From: Bacillota bacterium
GTDB taxonomy: Bacteria; Bacillota; Clostridia; Saccharofermentanales; DTU023
Direction: 5' to 3'
Assembly: GCA_023622515.1 (NCBI GenBank)
Contig: JAMNZB010000029.1
Location: 77,789 to 112,427 of the forward strand
Length of the DNA: 34,639 nt
Shown: positions 23,495 through 31,994 of the stretch, piece after piece
Position numbering within the stretch: position 1 is the first letter of the stretch
Layout: each line of letters begins with the position of its first letter
Made by a program: the position numbers and the translations under genes
Notes under the pieces: model-generated
The model's input: the letters and a program-made list of their open reading frames with translations, nothing else
What the model was told of the DNA's origin: nothing
The model's database searches: none

Positions 23495-24985
23495 ATGCAA
23501 AAATTGCCTAGGGAATTTGTTTTAGAGATGGAGAGGTTGTGGGACGCATACCGGCCGCCGGGGACGCTTGCTGAGTTTTTTGCGGCATTTGAAGGAACAG
23601 CCACAGAAGGCCTTCTTCTCAATACAAGAAAAATTTCTTCGCCGAAGGATTTTGCCGAAGAGGGTTTTGCCTTTCTTGAGCCGATACCTTGGGTGAAGCA
23701 GGGCTACTATCTGCCGGAGAACAATTGCTATTCAAAGAGCATTTCCTACCGACAAGGGCTCTTTTATCTGCAGGATCCTTCCGCCATGCTCCCGGCTGAA
23801 GTAGCTATGGCAAGGCCGGGTGAATATGTCCTCGACATGTGTGCAGCACCCGGGGGCAAGAGTTTCCGCATTCTTTCCGATTTAGGAGAAAAGGGATTTT
23901 TACATGCCAATGAATTACAGGAAAAGAGGGCCAAGGCTCTAAGTCGTAATATTGAGTTATCAGGGTCAGCTGTGGCTTTTATTACATGTCATGATGCGCT
24001 TGAGCTGAAATCTAAGCAGAAAGGCTCTTCAGTCCTCTATGACCTTATCTTGCTTGATGTTCCCTGTTCGGGTTCTGCCATGTTCCGAAAAGATAGACGG
24101 AGTCTATCTTCCTGGCGTAGACATAGAGGCCGAGAACTACTTGACTTGCAAGCGGCTCTGCTTGACGAAGCCTATCGGCTTTTGACTCCCGGAGGCCGCA
24201 TCGTTTACTCCACCTGTTCTTTTTCCTATGATGAGAATGAAGGGCAGGTAAAACGATTTTTAGAGGTCTATCCTGAGTTTTCTTTGCGTAAATTCTCCCT
24301 CCCTCATGTGGATACCGGTTTAACAAAAGGGGAGGAGGACCGGGAACTCGCAGCTTGTCTTAGAATTTGGCCTCATAGGGCAAAGGGTGAAGGACAATTT
24401 GTGGCAGTTTTACAATGTCAGAAAAAGTATTTAGAACATAAAATCCCTAAAAAGCGGAAGCAAGAACCGGGGAAGGCTGCAGATATGGCCTTTTCTGTCT
24501 TTCTCGAAGAAAATATAAATAAAGCCGGGAATTTTTTTGCAGAATGCCGGGACGATAAGAGGCAAGTTCGTGAAAAAGAAAGCAAGTTGCATTTATTTCC
24601 TGCTGATTTTCCGCTTTCCAATGCCCTGTATTACATGAAGACGGGTTTATATCTCGGGCATGTGAGGGGAGAGAGGGATAAGCTTCAGTTTGTTCCTTCG
24701 CAAGCTCTTTTGCAGCATTTAGACCTTGCTGATTTAAATTATTACTTGGAACTGGACAAGGGGCCTCTTATGGAGGGTGCATTGCAAGGGCAAACGGTTA
24801 CTTTAGACCATATCAAGCAGGCTTTTTCACATGGAGAAGTAAAGAGCGGACTTTCTCTTGCTGAGGTTGAAGCCCTTGCTGCCGGCAGCTATTTAGTTCT
24901 TGCTTTTGGGGGACGGCCTGTTCTTTGGCTTAAGAAACAAGACAGTTATTATAAAAATGAGTATCCAAGGTCATGGATTAGCTAG
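23495..24985 (+). CDS. RsmF/NOP2-type RNA (cytosine-C5) methyltransferase
   Basis: Members of this family methylate C5 of cytosine in rRNA (RsmF in E. coli: 16S C1407; relatives differ). The 496-residue product has an N-terminal PRE-M-like region, DPSAMLPAE (94-102), the SAM loop LDMCAAPGGKS (113-123), the PC motif LLDVPCSGSAMFRKD with Cys191 and the TC motif YSTCSFSYDENE with Cys241. A C-terminal PUA-like part (about 380-496) fits RsmF, with LYLGHVRGERDKLQFVPSQAL. The start ATG lies 1 bp after the preceding stop. In the operon argS, M3-like, this gene, the order suggests coupling. The target base is not deducible. Confidence 0.92.
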   Translation: MQKLPREFVLEMERLWDAYRPPGTLAEFFAAFEGTATEGLLLNTRKISSPKDFAEEGFAFLEPIPWVKQGYYLPENNCYSKSISYRQGLFYLQDPSAMLPAEVAMARPGEYVLDMCAAPGGKSFRILSDLGEKGFLHANELQEKRAKALSRNIELSGSAVAFITCHDALELKSKQKGSSVLYDLILLDVPCSGSAMFRKDRRSLSSWRRHRGRELLDLQAALLDEAYRLLTPGGRIVYSTCSFSYDENEGQVKRFLEVYPEFSLRKFSLPHVDTGLTKGEEDRELAACLRIWPHRAKGEGQFVAVLQCQKKYLEHKIPKKRKQEPGKAADMAFSVFLEENINKAGNFFAECRDDKRQVREKESKLHLFPADFPLSNALYYMKTGLYLGHVRGERDKLQFVPSQALLQHLDLADLNYYLELDKGPLMEGALQGQTVTLDHIKQAFSHGEVKSGLSLAEVEALAAGSYLVLAFGGRPVLWLKKQDSYYKNEYPRSWIS

Positions 24986-25011
24986 AATTGAAACAACAGG
25001 GGGATGATTGT

Positions 25012-25608
25012 ATGGAAATTATTATTGCTAGTAATAATCAAGATAAAATTAGAGAGTTTCGTGAAATTATACAAAGTAAAGATATAAACTTTTTGTCCCT
25101 GGCAGAGTGTGGTTTTACAGATACCATTGTAGAGGGCGGGAAGACTTATAGAGAAAATGCGGAAATTAAGGCAAAGGCTGTCTTTAGCCGGTTGAAAAAG
25201 CCCGTTCTGGCTGATGATTCCGGACTGTCTGTTGATGTTTTAGATGGTTATCCCGGCATCTATTCTGCTCGTTTTGCCGGAGAGTCAGCAAACTACAAAA
25301 CAAAAATTGAACACCTGCATGATTTACTTTCTCCTTATCCGAAAGACGAGTGGACGGCCAGCTTTGTGTGTTCGCTCTGCTACATTAATCAGGCCGGAGA
25401 CCTGTTTCATTTTGAAGAACGTGTGCAAGGTTTACTTATTGATGAGATGCGTGGTCAAAACGGTTTTGGCTATGATCCTATTTTTTACCTACCCGAGCTT
25501 GGCCTGACAAATGCCGAGATTCCGGCTGCTGAAAAACATGCCAGAAGCCATCGCGGCCTTGCCCTTAGAGCGTGGCACAAAGCCTTGCTCAATTCAGAAT
25601 TTGACTAA
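25012..25608 (+). CDS. rdgB: XTP/dITP diphosphatase (RdgB/HAM1)
   Basis: RdgB hydrolyses non-canonical purine triphosphates (dITP, ITP, XTP) to monophosphates and keeps them out of nucleic acids. The 198-residue product has the family markers: EIIIASNNQDKIREF near the N-terminus, ADDSGLSVDVLDGYPGIYSA, QNGFGYDPIFYLPE and SHRGLALRAW at the C-terminus. I start at ATG 25012 because AGGGGGA precedes it by 8 bp; the upstream TTG 24988 would add 8 residues. It follows the methyltransferase after 26 bp, and the ACT-domain gene comes next, so probably one transcript. Confidence 0.95.
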   Translation: MEIIIASNNQDKIREFREIIQSKDINFLSLAECGFTDTIVEGGKTYRENAEIKAKAVFSRLKKPVLADDSGLSVDVLDGYPGIYSARFAGESANYKTKIEHLHDLLSPYPKDEWTASFVCSLCYINQAGDLFHFEERVQGLLIDEMRGQNGFGYDPIFYLPELGLTNAEIPAAEKHARSHRGLALRAWHKALLNSEFD

Positions 25609-25649
25609 TCTAGCTGGAAGAAGAAAAAAGAAAAGCAGGGTGATTCAGG

Positions 25650-26099
25650 ATGAGCAAAAGACAGCGAAAACAACAATTTATTATCATAAGTGAAGAAGCG
25701 GCCTCTGATATGTACAAAAAAGTTGTACGGGTAAAAGAACTATTGGCAAATGACGCCGACTTATCGGTTAACCAGGCATGTAAGGATGTGGGAATTAGCC
25801 GAAGTGCTTATTACAAGTACCGTGACGCTGTGTATCAATATGTTCAGATAAACAAAAATCAAGTTTATCAGTACAGGATGCTCGCCGATTTTTGTCCGGC
25901 TTTTCTAAAAAGTTTTGCCGGTATCTTAGAAGCTTATCCGGGAACTATTGTGCAATTTTCTCAGCAGATAGATACCCATAGCCTTAGTAGGGTGAATTTT
26001 TCCCTGCAATTGGCAAGTCAGAAAGAAGCTAAGGCCCTTTTTAGTGACTTGGAAAAAATAAGGGGAGTGGAAAAGCTTGAATTACAACTCCCTCTGTAA
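25650..26099 (+). CDS. HTH-ACT protein, PheB/UPF0735 family
   Basis: The 149-residue product matches the PheB/UPF0735 family: the N-terminal part with FIIISEEAASDMYKKVVRV, a short HTH-like segment SVNQACKDVGISRSAYYKYRDAVYQY, and a C-terminal ACT domain (about 78-148: FAGILEAYPGTIVQFSQQI, NFSLQLASQKEAKALFSDL). ACT domains often sense amino acids, but the role of this family is not established. In several Bacillota it sits near amino-acid or GTPase genes; here it follows rdgB by about 40 bp. AGGGTGA is about 8 bp upstream of the ATG. The family call is good; the function is unknown. Confidence 0.85.
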   Translation: MSKRQRKQQFIIISEEAASDMYKKVVRVKELLANDADLSVNQACKDVGISRSAYYKYRDAVYQYVQINKNQVYQYRMLADFCPAFLKSFAGILEAYPGTIVQFSQQIDTHSLSRVNFSLQLASQKEAKALFSDLEKIRGVEKLELQLPL

Positions 26100-26165
26100 A
26101 GTGACAGAAAAAGCTGATTGTGATAAGCTAATTATTCGGGAGAGATTTTTTAGAAAGGACAAGAG

Positions 26166-27176
26166 ATGATAAACTGGGCGTTAAATCTTGAAATATTTGC
26201 TTTTCACCGGCTTAAATCCCAAGGCTTCGTGCGCGCAAGCTTGCTTCTGTTGCTTTTTTTACGTTTTTTTCTCTGGTCCAGCCCGCATAGCGCGGCTAAT
26301 CTTTTACAAGAGCTAGTCAATGTTTTGTATGCCAACGGAGACCTTCAAGAATATCTATCAGGAGTTAAGAGTGCAGATTGGATACTTATAGGAGCTCAAG
26401 CCCTGTTCCAGTTTATCCTGCCCATATTTTGTATTTTATATGCTTTAATTTTAGTGATGGAGACCTTGAACGGACCTGAAGGAAAACTTCAAAACATGGC
26501 CGGGAGGGGGACAAAGGATTTCTTTATGAGCCTTTTTACTGCCCGCTTGCAGCTAAAAGCTGCCAGACTCGTCCAAACACAGGCGAAGAAGGGGCAGACT
26601 GATGCTTGGCCAAAGCTTGAAGAGGAAGAGCAGGGGAGTTTTCTTACCTCTGCCCCTGAGGAACCGGAGCAAGCCAATTCAGAAGGACAAGAAAATATAT
26701 TGAGGGCGGAAAGTCTTCTCCCCCGGCCCGGTGAAACGATATTTATCTGCTGCGCCAGGCGAATCTTTAAAGCTCTGCCTAAATTATTCCTCTTCATTTT
26801 ACTTTTCAATCTGGTTAGGGCTGTATCTGTCTTATTTTTCGGATTGCCCTTCCTGTTCTACTTTAGTGCCTTTTTATTGGCCCCTATCTACATGAGCGAA
26901 GGAACGGATTTTCTCGCTGCCATGAAACAAAGTTATAGGGATACGAGTGGTTTAAAACTTTATATTCTATCGAAATACTTTCTTATCACCATTGTTATTT
27001 CAATATTGGATAGTTTATTTTACGCTGTTTTTAAAAATTATCTCTACAGCTATATTTTGCTGACAAGCCTTTTACAAGCGGTGCATGTACTGGTTGAAGG
27101 GCGATATATAGGTTTGATGCATCTTTTATTGGGCAAGTTTCCCAAAGTGGGGGTAAAGGCTACATCAAAACTCTGA
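26166..27176 (+). CDS. Multi-pass membrane protein, unknown function
   Basis: The 336-residue product is unrecognised. Membrane segments are likely at about 22-38, 72-98, 203-222, 224-243, 264-288 and 292-312. Between the second and third is a hydrophilic segment (about 105-195) rich in Glu, Gln and Lys with Pro (APEEPEQANSEGQ), probably cytosolic. Tracts like LLLLLFLRFFLW and FLFILLFNLV are typical of integral membrane proteins. ATG 26166 has AGAAAGGA about 7 bp upstream. It lies between the ACT gene and prfB, with short gaps and no terminator seen. I would not assign a function. Confidence 0.7.
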   Translation: MINWALNLEIFAFHRLKSQGFVRASLLLLLFLRFFLWSSPHSAANLLQELVNVLYANGDLQEYLSGVKSADWILIGAQALFQFILPIFCILYALILVMETLNGPEGKLQNMAGRGTKDFFMSLFTARLQLKAARLVQTQAKKGQTDAWPKLEEEEQGSFLTSAPEEPEQANSEGQENILRAESLLPRPGETIFICCARRIFKALPKLFLFILLFNLVRAVSVLFFGLPFLFYFSAFLLAPIYMSEGTDFLAAMKQSYRDTSGLKLYILSKYFLITIVISILDSLFYAVFKNYLYSYILLTSLLQAVHVLVEGRYIGLMHLLLGKFPKVGVKATSKL

Positions 27177-27224
27177 CCCCTTTCTTTCATTTGAGTTTTA
27201 GTCTGGGAAAGAAAGGATATTATT

Positions 27225-28337
27225 ATGATTGATTTAATGAATAAATTACGAGAGCTGGAAGAGTATGGGGAAGAAATTGCTCATCTCAGAAAAACCCTGT
27301 CACCGGAAACAATTGCGGAATATATTAGTGAGCTTGAAGCAAAGACTTATGAAGAAGGTTTCTGGCAAAATGTTGACCTGGCAAGCCGCATACAGAAGGA
27401 AATTAGCGACCAAAAGAAAATTCTCTCCGCCTTCAATGAACTGGAAGAAGACTATGACTTTCTTCTTTCCTTATGCGAGCTGGCTATTGAGGAAGAAGAT
27501 CCTGAGTTCATGCAGCATGTAGAGGAAAGAGAGCATCTTTTTTCAAAGGCCTTGCAGACACTGCGTATGCAAACCTATTTTGACCAGGAACTTGATGAGA
27601 ACAATGCTATCCTGACCCTCCATGCCGGTGCAGGAGGAACAGAAGCATGCGACTGGGTGTCTATGCTTTTCCGTATGTATTCTCGTTGGGCTGAGCAGCA
27701 CGATTTTTCTGTCAGAGTGCTGGACAGTATTGATGGCGAGGAGGCCGGGCTCAAAAGTATTTCTTTTAAGCTTATCGGGTCATTCGCTTACGGCATGCTC
27801 AAGAATGAAAAAGGGGTGCATCGCCTGGTGCGAATTTCTCCCTTTGATTCAAGCGGAAGAAGGCATACCTCATTCGCTTCTCTTGAAGTCTTACCGGAAC
27901 TTGATGAGGACATTCAGGTAGAAATTGATGATGACGACTTACGCATTGACTATTACAGGGCTTCCGGTGCAGGCGGTCAGCATGTTAATAAGACCTCCTC
28001 GGCTGTTCGGATTACCCATCTGCCGACAAATATTGTGGTGGCTTGCCAGAATGAGCGTTCTCAGCTGCAAAATAGGGAAGTGGCCATGCAAATGCTCAAA
28101 GCAAAATTATATACACTGGCCAAAGAGAAACAATTAGAAAAAGTGGAGGACCTCAAAGGAGAACAAAAAGATATTGCCTGGGGCAACCAAATTCGCAACT
28201 ATGTCTTTTGTCCTTACACCCTGGTTAAAGACAATCGAACGGATGTCCAAGTGGGTGATATTAATGCCGTCATGGATGGAGATTTAGACCCCTTTATACT
28301 GGCCATGCTTGCGCAAAATGCCGGAAGCGAGGGCTGA
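27225..28337 (+). CDS. prfB: Peptide chain release factor 2
   Basis: RF2 recognises UAA and UGA and triggers release of the finished peptide. The 370-residue product carries the RF2 codon-reading tripeptide SPF (205-207 in VRISPFDSSGRRHTSF) and the universally conserved GGQ (250-252 in SGAGGQHVNKT). Unlike most bacterial prfB genes, it reads as one open frame: the N-terminal residues that are normally encoded before an in-frame UGA continue without a stop, so the usual programmed +1 frameshift is missing. ATG 27225 follows AAAGGA at about 8 bp. It is 48 bp after the membrane-protein gene. Confident call. Confidence 0.97.
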   Translation: MIDLMNKLRELEEYGEEIAHLRKTLSPETIAEYISELEAKTYEEGFWQNVDLASRIQKEISDQKKILSAFNELEEDYDFLLSLCELAIEEEDPEFMQHVEEREHLFSKALQTLRMQTYFDQELDENNAILTLHAGAGGTEACDWVSMLFRMYSRWAEQHDFSVRVLDSIDGEEAGLKSISFKLIGSFAYGMLKNEKGVHRLVRISPFDSSGRRHTSFASLEVLPELDEDIQVEIDDDDLRIDYYRASGAGGQHVNKTSSAVRITHLPTNIVVACQNERSQLQNREVAMQMLKAKLYTLAKEKQLEKVEDLKGEQKDIAWGNQIRNYVFCPYTLVKDNRTDVQVGDINAVMDGDLDPFILAMLAQNAGSEG

Positions 28338-28415
28338 TTTTTGTAAGGGGCGGAAGTTTATCGATAGCAGGGGTTTACAGACTTTACGACATGTACAAGC
28401 GGGAAGGGTAGCAGT

Positions 28416-29627
28416 ATGAATATTGGAATATTTGGCGGATCTTTTGATCCTTTTCATGTTGGGCACAGGAAGATTGTTGAAGGCGCTCTTGCTTATAAAA
28501 AATTTGACAAGTTATTAATAATTCCTACAGCCCGCCCCTCCTACAAAGACCGTCGCTTATCCCCGGCAATTTACCGCTATCTGATGTGTTCTCTAGGCTT
28601 TCGAGACCTTCCGGAAGTTGAGATTGTCACTCTTGAGCTGGAAAATACAGAGAGGAACAGCTATACAGCAGAAACGCTGGAGACCTTACGTGTAATGGCC
28701 GAGGAAAATTATTCAGAACCGATACACTTTAGCTTGATTTACGGTTCTGATGCCCTTGATTATTTTGAAAAGTGGTATAAACCGGAAAAAATTCTTAAAG
28801 AGGCAGAGGTTTTCATTGCACTTCGTGGTGATGATGCTTTAAAACAGGAGAAATATATCTTGCTGGCCGGAGAGCTTATGGCTAAATTAGGTGGAAAGAT
28901 TTCCTTTTTCCCCATGGAACAGCTTGAGTTATCTTCGACAGAGCTCCGGAATGAGCTCCAAGACGGGTACATAAGAGAAAAGGCTTTTGTGCCGGCAGTT
29001 GCGGAATTTTTGAGGGTCAATAAACCCTATCTGTTTTCTGAATTGTTTGAAGAACTGCGGCCGGAAACAAAGCTGGAAGCAAGAAGGATAGAAATGCTTT
29101 TGTGGAAGCTGATGGGAAAACCACGCTTACTTCATTCGCAAAATGTAGCCCTCCTGGCTATGTACTTTGCCTCTTGCCATAAGCTGGATATTGATCAGGC
29201 CTATTTAGCCGGTTTACTCCATGATGCATGCAAAGAGTTTCCCTTAGATGTCCAGTACGAATATGCCGCCAGGAGTGGGTATGAAGGAGTGCTGTACGAT
29301 AAAACTGTGCATGGTCCGGCGGCTTCTGTCTGGATTTCCGAGGTCCTGAATATAAGGGATGAAAATATTTTGAATGCTGTCAAGTACCATGTCACGGCAA
29401 GACCCGGGATGAGCGATTTGGAAAAATTAGTCTATATTGCCGACAAGACTGAACTAGCTAGAGAATATGAGCGCTTAGATGAGATACGGGCCCTTGCAAG
29501 AAAAGATATTAATGCCTCAATGCGTCTTTGCCTTTATGAAGTTGCCCGCGCGATGAAAAGAAAAGGACTCCCTTTGCATGATTTAACAAAAGCTCTTATT
29601 GAAGAGCTAGGAGGATTTCCCGACTAG
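28416..29627 (+). CDS. nadD: NadD-YqeK fusion: nicotinate-nucleotide adenylyltransferase plus HD hydrolase
   Basis: One 403-residue frame joins two proteins that are usually separate neighbours. Residues 1 to about 205 are NadD, which makes deamido-NAD from nicotinate mononucleotide and ATP: GIFGGSFDPFHVGH at the start and SSTELRNELQ (173-182). Residues about 225-395 are a YqeK-type HD phosphohydrolase, shown in other bacteria to act on Ap4A: ligand-like His240 (LLHSQNVA), His269-Asp270 (LLHDACKE), His299, His325 and Asp343 (YIADKTE). The next gene, rsfS, is the usual partner of yqeK. AAGGG precedes the ATG. I see no stop or frameshift at the joint. Confidence 0.93.
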   Translation: MNIGIFGGSFDPFHVGHRKIVEGALAYKKFDKLLIIPTARPSYKDRRLSPAIYRYLMCSLGFRDLPEVEIVTLELENTERNSYTAETLETLRVMAEENYSEPIHFSLIYGSDALDYFEKWYKPEKILKEAEVFIALRGDDALKQEKYILLAGELMAKLGGKISFFPMEQLELSSTELRNELQDGYIREKAFVPAVAEFLRVNKPYLFSELFEELRPETKLEARRIEMLLWKLMGKPRLLHSQNVALLAMYFASCHKLDIDQAYLAGLLHDACKEFPLDVQYEYAARSGYEGVLYDKTVHGPAASVWISEVLNIRDENILNAVKYHVTARPGMSDLEKLVYIADKTELAREYERLDEIRALARKDINASMRLCLYEVARAMKRKGLPLHDLTKALIEELGGFPD

Positions 29628-29700
29628 TGGTATTTTTTCTTTATATCAAGTAAAATTAACAAAATATTTGAGGCAGTTAGCTGCTGGGAAGGAATAGTAT

Positions 29701-30093
29701 TTGGACACAAAACAAATTTTGGATACGATTATTGGTGTATTAAAAGAGAAAAAGGCAACAGATATTGTTGCCATCCCCGTTGCTGAGAAGACAACCTTAG
29801 CGGATTATTTTGTGATGGCAAGTGCCACAACAGTTACCCACCTTCGTTCTTTGGAAGATGATATTACATCAAAGTTAAAAGAGGATTTCGACCTCTTTCC
29901 TCTCGGAGTTGAAGGAAGAGAAGCTGGACGCTGGATTCTAATTGACTATGCAGCTATCGTTGTTCACCTGATGCACAAAACGGAGCGTGAATATTATGCC
30001 TTGGATAAATTTTGGCAAGGCAAAGAAAGTGAAATTATCAGCCCGGATGATCCCGTCTTACTGGAGCAGCAGACAGAAAGAGAATGGGGATAG
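29701..30093 (+). CDS. rsfS: Ribosomal silencing factor RsfS
   Basis: RsfS (RsfA/YqeL/iojap family) binds ribosomal protein uL14 and blocks subunit joining when nutrients are scarce. The 130-residue product has the family core: AEKTTLADYFVMASATTVTHLRSL-type segment, LGVEGREAGRWILIDYAAIVVHLM and REYYALDKFW. The start codon is TTG 29701, with AAGGA 7 bp before it; no ATG is near. It lies 73 bp after the nadD-yqeK fusion, the standard nadD-yqeK-rsfS order. The C-terminus continues about 20 residues past the typical end. No anomalies apart from the TTG. Confidence 0.94.
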   Translation: MDTKQILDTIIGVLKEKKATDIVAIPVAEKTTLADYFVMASATTVTHLRSLEDDITSKLKEDFDLFPLGVEGREAGRWILIDYAAIVVHLMHKTEREYYALDKFWQGKESEIISPDDPVLLEQQTEREWG

Positions 30094-30191
30094 GCCGATA
30101 GAGAAAGTGACAGAAGTTGTCTGTCTTTGTCTGCAAGTGTATTGTTGGAAGAAGCTTCTCCTTTATACCATGAGTTAGAGGAGAAGTTTTT

Positions 30192-30989
30192 ATGTGTATA
30201 AAAAATTACTATAAAAAACGTGCGGAAAGAGAAAAATACGAAGAAAAAATCATGAAGTATTTCATCCGTAAGGATGATAATCCGAAAACAAAGCGAAAAA
30301 AGAAAAAACAAAAGAATGACCTGCCTTACTATCTTCTTTTACTTGCTCTTCTTATTCTCGCAATTCTTTTGGGATTATTTGCGCGCAAAGATTCAATCTT
30401 TCTTTATAAGCGAAAAGACCTGAATCAGCTAACTTTTGAACAAATGGAGGCCCTTCGTGAGGAAGAAAGGGCAAGTCTTGAAATCGGGGAAGCGGACTTG
30501 AAAAAGAACTTTTCTCCGATAGAACAAAGCGCCGGGACAGAAAATACAAGCCTCGTGGTGTATGTGAGCGGAGCTGTTAAAGAACCGGGAGTCTACGAAT
30601 TGGCAGCCGGCTCTTTAGTGAATGATTTGATTTTAAAAGCAGGCGGATTTTCAGAAACACCCCATGCCGAAACACTTAATTTAGCGGCCAAGTTGCTGGC
30701 CAATTCCCATATCCATGTGCCCTTTGTAGAGGATATGAAGAATGGACTGGCCGGCTATTCGCAGGGTCAAATGCCGGATTCGCCTCTAAAAGGAGGACCA
30801 GTGTCTCTAAACTACGGGACGGCAGAAGAACTTATGACTATTCCCGGAATTGGGCCGGCCACTGCAAGGGCTATTATAGCCTACAGGGAAAAGCAAGAGC
30901 GCTTGATTAGCAGGGAAGAGCTGTTAAATATTTCCGGGATTAAAGAAAAGAAGCTGGAACAAATCAGCCCCTACTTATGTGAACCCTAA
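30192..30989 (+). CDS. comEA: ComEA-like DNA-binding competence protein
   Basis: ComEA binds double-stranded DNA outside the membrane in natural transformation. The 265-residue product has a Lys/Arg-rich N-terminus (about 1-43), one membrane helix (about 45-65), a stalk, an SLBB domain (about 118-180: VVYVSGAVKEPGVYEL, VNDLILKAGGF) and two C-terminal helix-hairpin-helix motifs (about 205-263: LMTIPGIGPATARAII, LLNISGIKEKKLEQI). ATG 30192 has AGAGGAG 8 bp before it. The usual partner comEC is not downstream in the window. ComEA-like HhH proteins also occur in non-competent species, so competence is not proven. Confidence 0.92.
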   Translation: MCIKNYYKKRAEREKYEEKIMKYFIRKDDNPKTKRKKKKQKNDLPYYLLLLALLILAILLGLFARKDSIFLYKRKDLNQLTFEQMEALREEERASLEIGEADLKKNFSPIEQSAGTENTSLVVYVSGAVKEPGVYELAAGSLVNDLILKAGGFSETPHAETLNLAAKLLANSHIHVPFVEDMKNGLAGYSQGQMPDSPLKGGPVSLNYGTAEELMTIPGIGPATARAIIAYREKQERLISREELLNISGIKEKKLEQISPYLCEP

Positions 30990-31039
30990 AATTTCGAGTT
31001 GCGCCAAAGTAAATAAAGACAAGTATTAAATAGGCTATA

Positions 31040-31078
31040 CCTGCTTACCGGAAAATATCCTATACTAAGGTAAGCAGG
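31040..31078. promoter_or_regulatory. Perfect 10-bp inverted repeat around a -10-like TATACT
   Basis: CCTGCTTACC (31040-31049) and GGTAAGCAGG (31069-31078), 19 bp apart. TATACT (31061-31066) lies between the arms. No T-run follows on either side, so it does not look like a terminator. It is 56 bp ahead of the LUD gene and could be an operator for it. Confidence 0.5.
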
Positions 31079-31133
31079 ATTGGCGAATAAAAGCTTCCTA
31101 AGAATTTTTAGAAAATACATAAAGGGGGATAAA

Positions 31134-31712
31134 ATGAATTTTGATGAGTTAAAAAAGAATCTGGAAGAAAAATCCTACACCGTACATTTTTTTGATACTG
31201 CAGAAGAGGCAAAGAGCTATATGGCGGAGCAAATTCGCAATACCACTGTAGCTATCGGCGGCTCCATGACAGCAGAAGAGATGGGCTTATATGAAGAATT
31301 GTCAAAAAACAACAGGGTGCACTGGCACTGGAGAAAACCGGCAGAAGGTGCGTCAAAGAACATTCTGCAAGATGCCCGCCAGGCAGACGTTTATATTTCT
31401 TCTGTTAACGCTATTTCACAGCAAGGCGACATTGTCAATATTGATGGTACAGGGAATCGGGTAGCGGCAACAATTTTCGGCCATAAAAAAGTGTATTTCC
31501 TTATCGGTAAAAATAAGCTTACTGAAACACTTGAAGAAGCTGTAGAGCGGGCGAAAACCAAGGCGGCAACACTCAATGCTGAACGAATTTTTAAAGACAA
31601 GATGGATGAAAAGAGTGTGGACAAAATTTCTTGTGTCTTAAGTGTCTTTTGGCGTAAGCCAAATTCTTGCCCATATGAGGTAATACTAATTAATGAGGAC
31701 TTGGGTTATTAA
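31134..31712 (+). CDS. LUD-domain (lactate utilisation-type) protein
   Basis: LUD-domain proteins (DUF162; includes LutC and the C-terminal part of LutB) act in L-lactate oxidation or have unknown roles. The 192-residue product shows AIGGSMTAEEMGLYE, the HWHWRKPAEG segment, DVYISSVNAISQQGDIVNID and the TGNRVAATIFGHKKVYFLIG stretch of the domain. It stands alone with no LutA or LutB iron-sulphur neighbours. ATG 31134 is preceded by AAGGGGGA; the upstream TTG (31080) falls in the palindrome. The C-terminus has a few Cys (KISCVLSVFW, NSCPYEV). Its own role is unknown; the family call is secure. Confidence 0.85.
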   Translation: MNFDELKKNLEEKSYTVHFFDTAEEAKSYMAEQIRNTTVAIGGSMTAEEMGLYEELSKNNRVHWHWRKPAEGASKNILQDARQADVYISSVNAISQQGDIVNIDGTGNRVAATIFGHKKVYFLIGKNKLTETLEEAVERAKTKAATLNAERIFKDKMDEKSVDKISCVLSVFWRKPNSCPYEVILINEDLGY

Positions 31713-31780
31713 AGAATAGGAAAAACAAGTCTGAAGAAAAGGATTAAATCTGCACACCGCCTTGCTGTGGCGGATATGAT

Positions 31781-31823
31781 AAAAGGCTCTGAGTCAAGAT
31801 TGTCTCAAAGCCTTTTCATTTTT
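31781..31823. terminator. Terminator between the LUD gene and the convergent tRNA
   Basis: AAAAGGCTCTGAG (31781-31793) and CTCAAAGCCTTTT (31804-31816) pair over 12 of 13 positions, followed by CATTTTT. The upstream flank is T-rich on the minus strand too, so it may serve both transcripts. Confidence 0.85.
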
Positions 31824-31824
31824 G

Positions 31825-31900
31825 TGGTCGGAGTGACTGGACTCGAACCAGCGGCCTCTTGGTCCCGAACCAAGCGCTCTACCACCTGAGCTACACCCCG
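31825..31900 (-). tRNA. tRNA-Pro (anticodon CGG)
   Basis: 76 nt on the minus strand. The acceptor stem CGGGGTG pairs with CACTCCG (one G-U), followed by A and an encoded CCA. The anticodon stem is CTTGG/CCAAG with loop TTCGGGA, so the anticodon is CGG (reads CCG, proline). The D arm and T arm (GGTTCGAGTCC) are standard. It lies between the LUD gene and thyA; no tRNA neighbours. Confidence 0.96.
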
Positions 31901-31930
31901 AAAGCATTAAAGATTGTATATCTTTTTGCC

Positions 31931-31959
31931 TTGAATTACAAGTGTAGATGGGTGATAAT
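31931..31959 (+). promoter_or_regulatory. Promoter of thyA-folA
   Basis: TTGAAT (31931-31936), 17-bp spacer, GATAAT (31954-31959), 36 bp before the thyA ATG at 31995. Confidence 0.55.
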
Positions 31960-31994
31960 TATTTGAGTTGATTTATAGAGGAGAGACTTCAAAG

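Noticed and set aside
31757-31773. CCGCC/GGCGG hairpin after the LUD gene as a separate terminator
   Set aside because: Only 5 bp and no T-run; the stronger stem at 31781-31816 explains termination.
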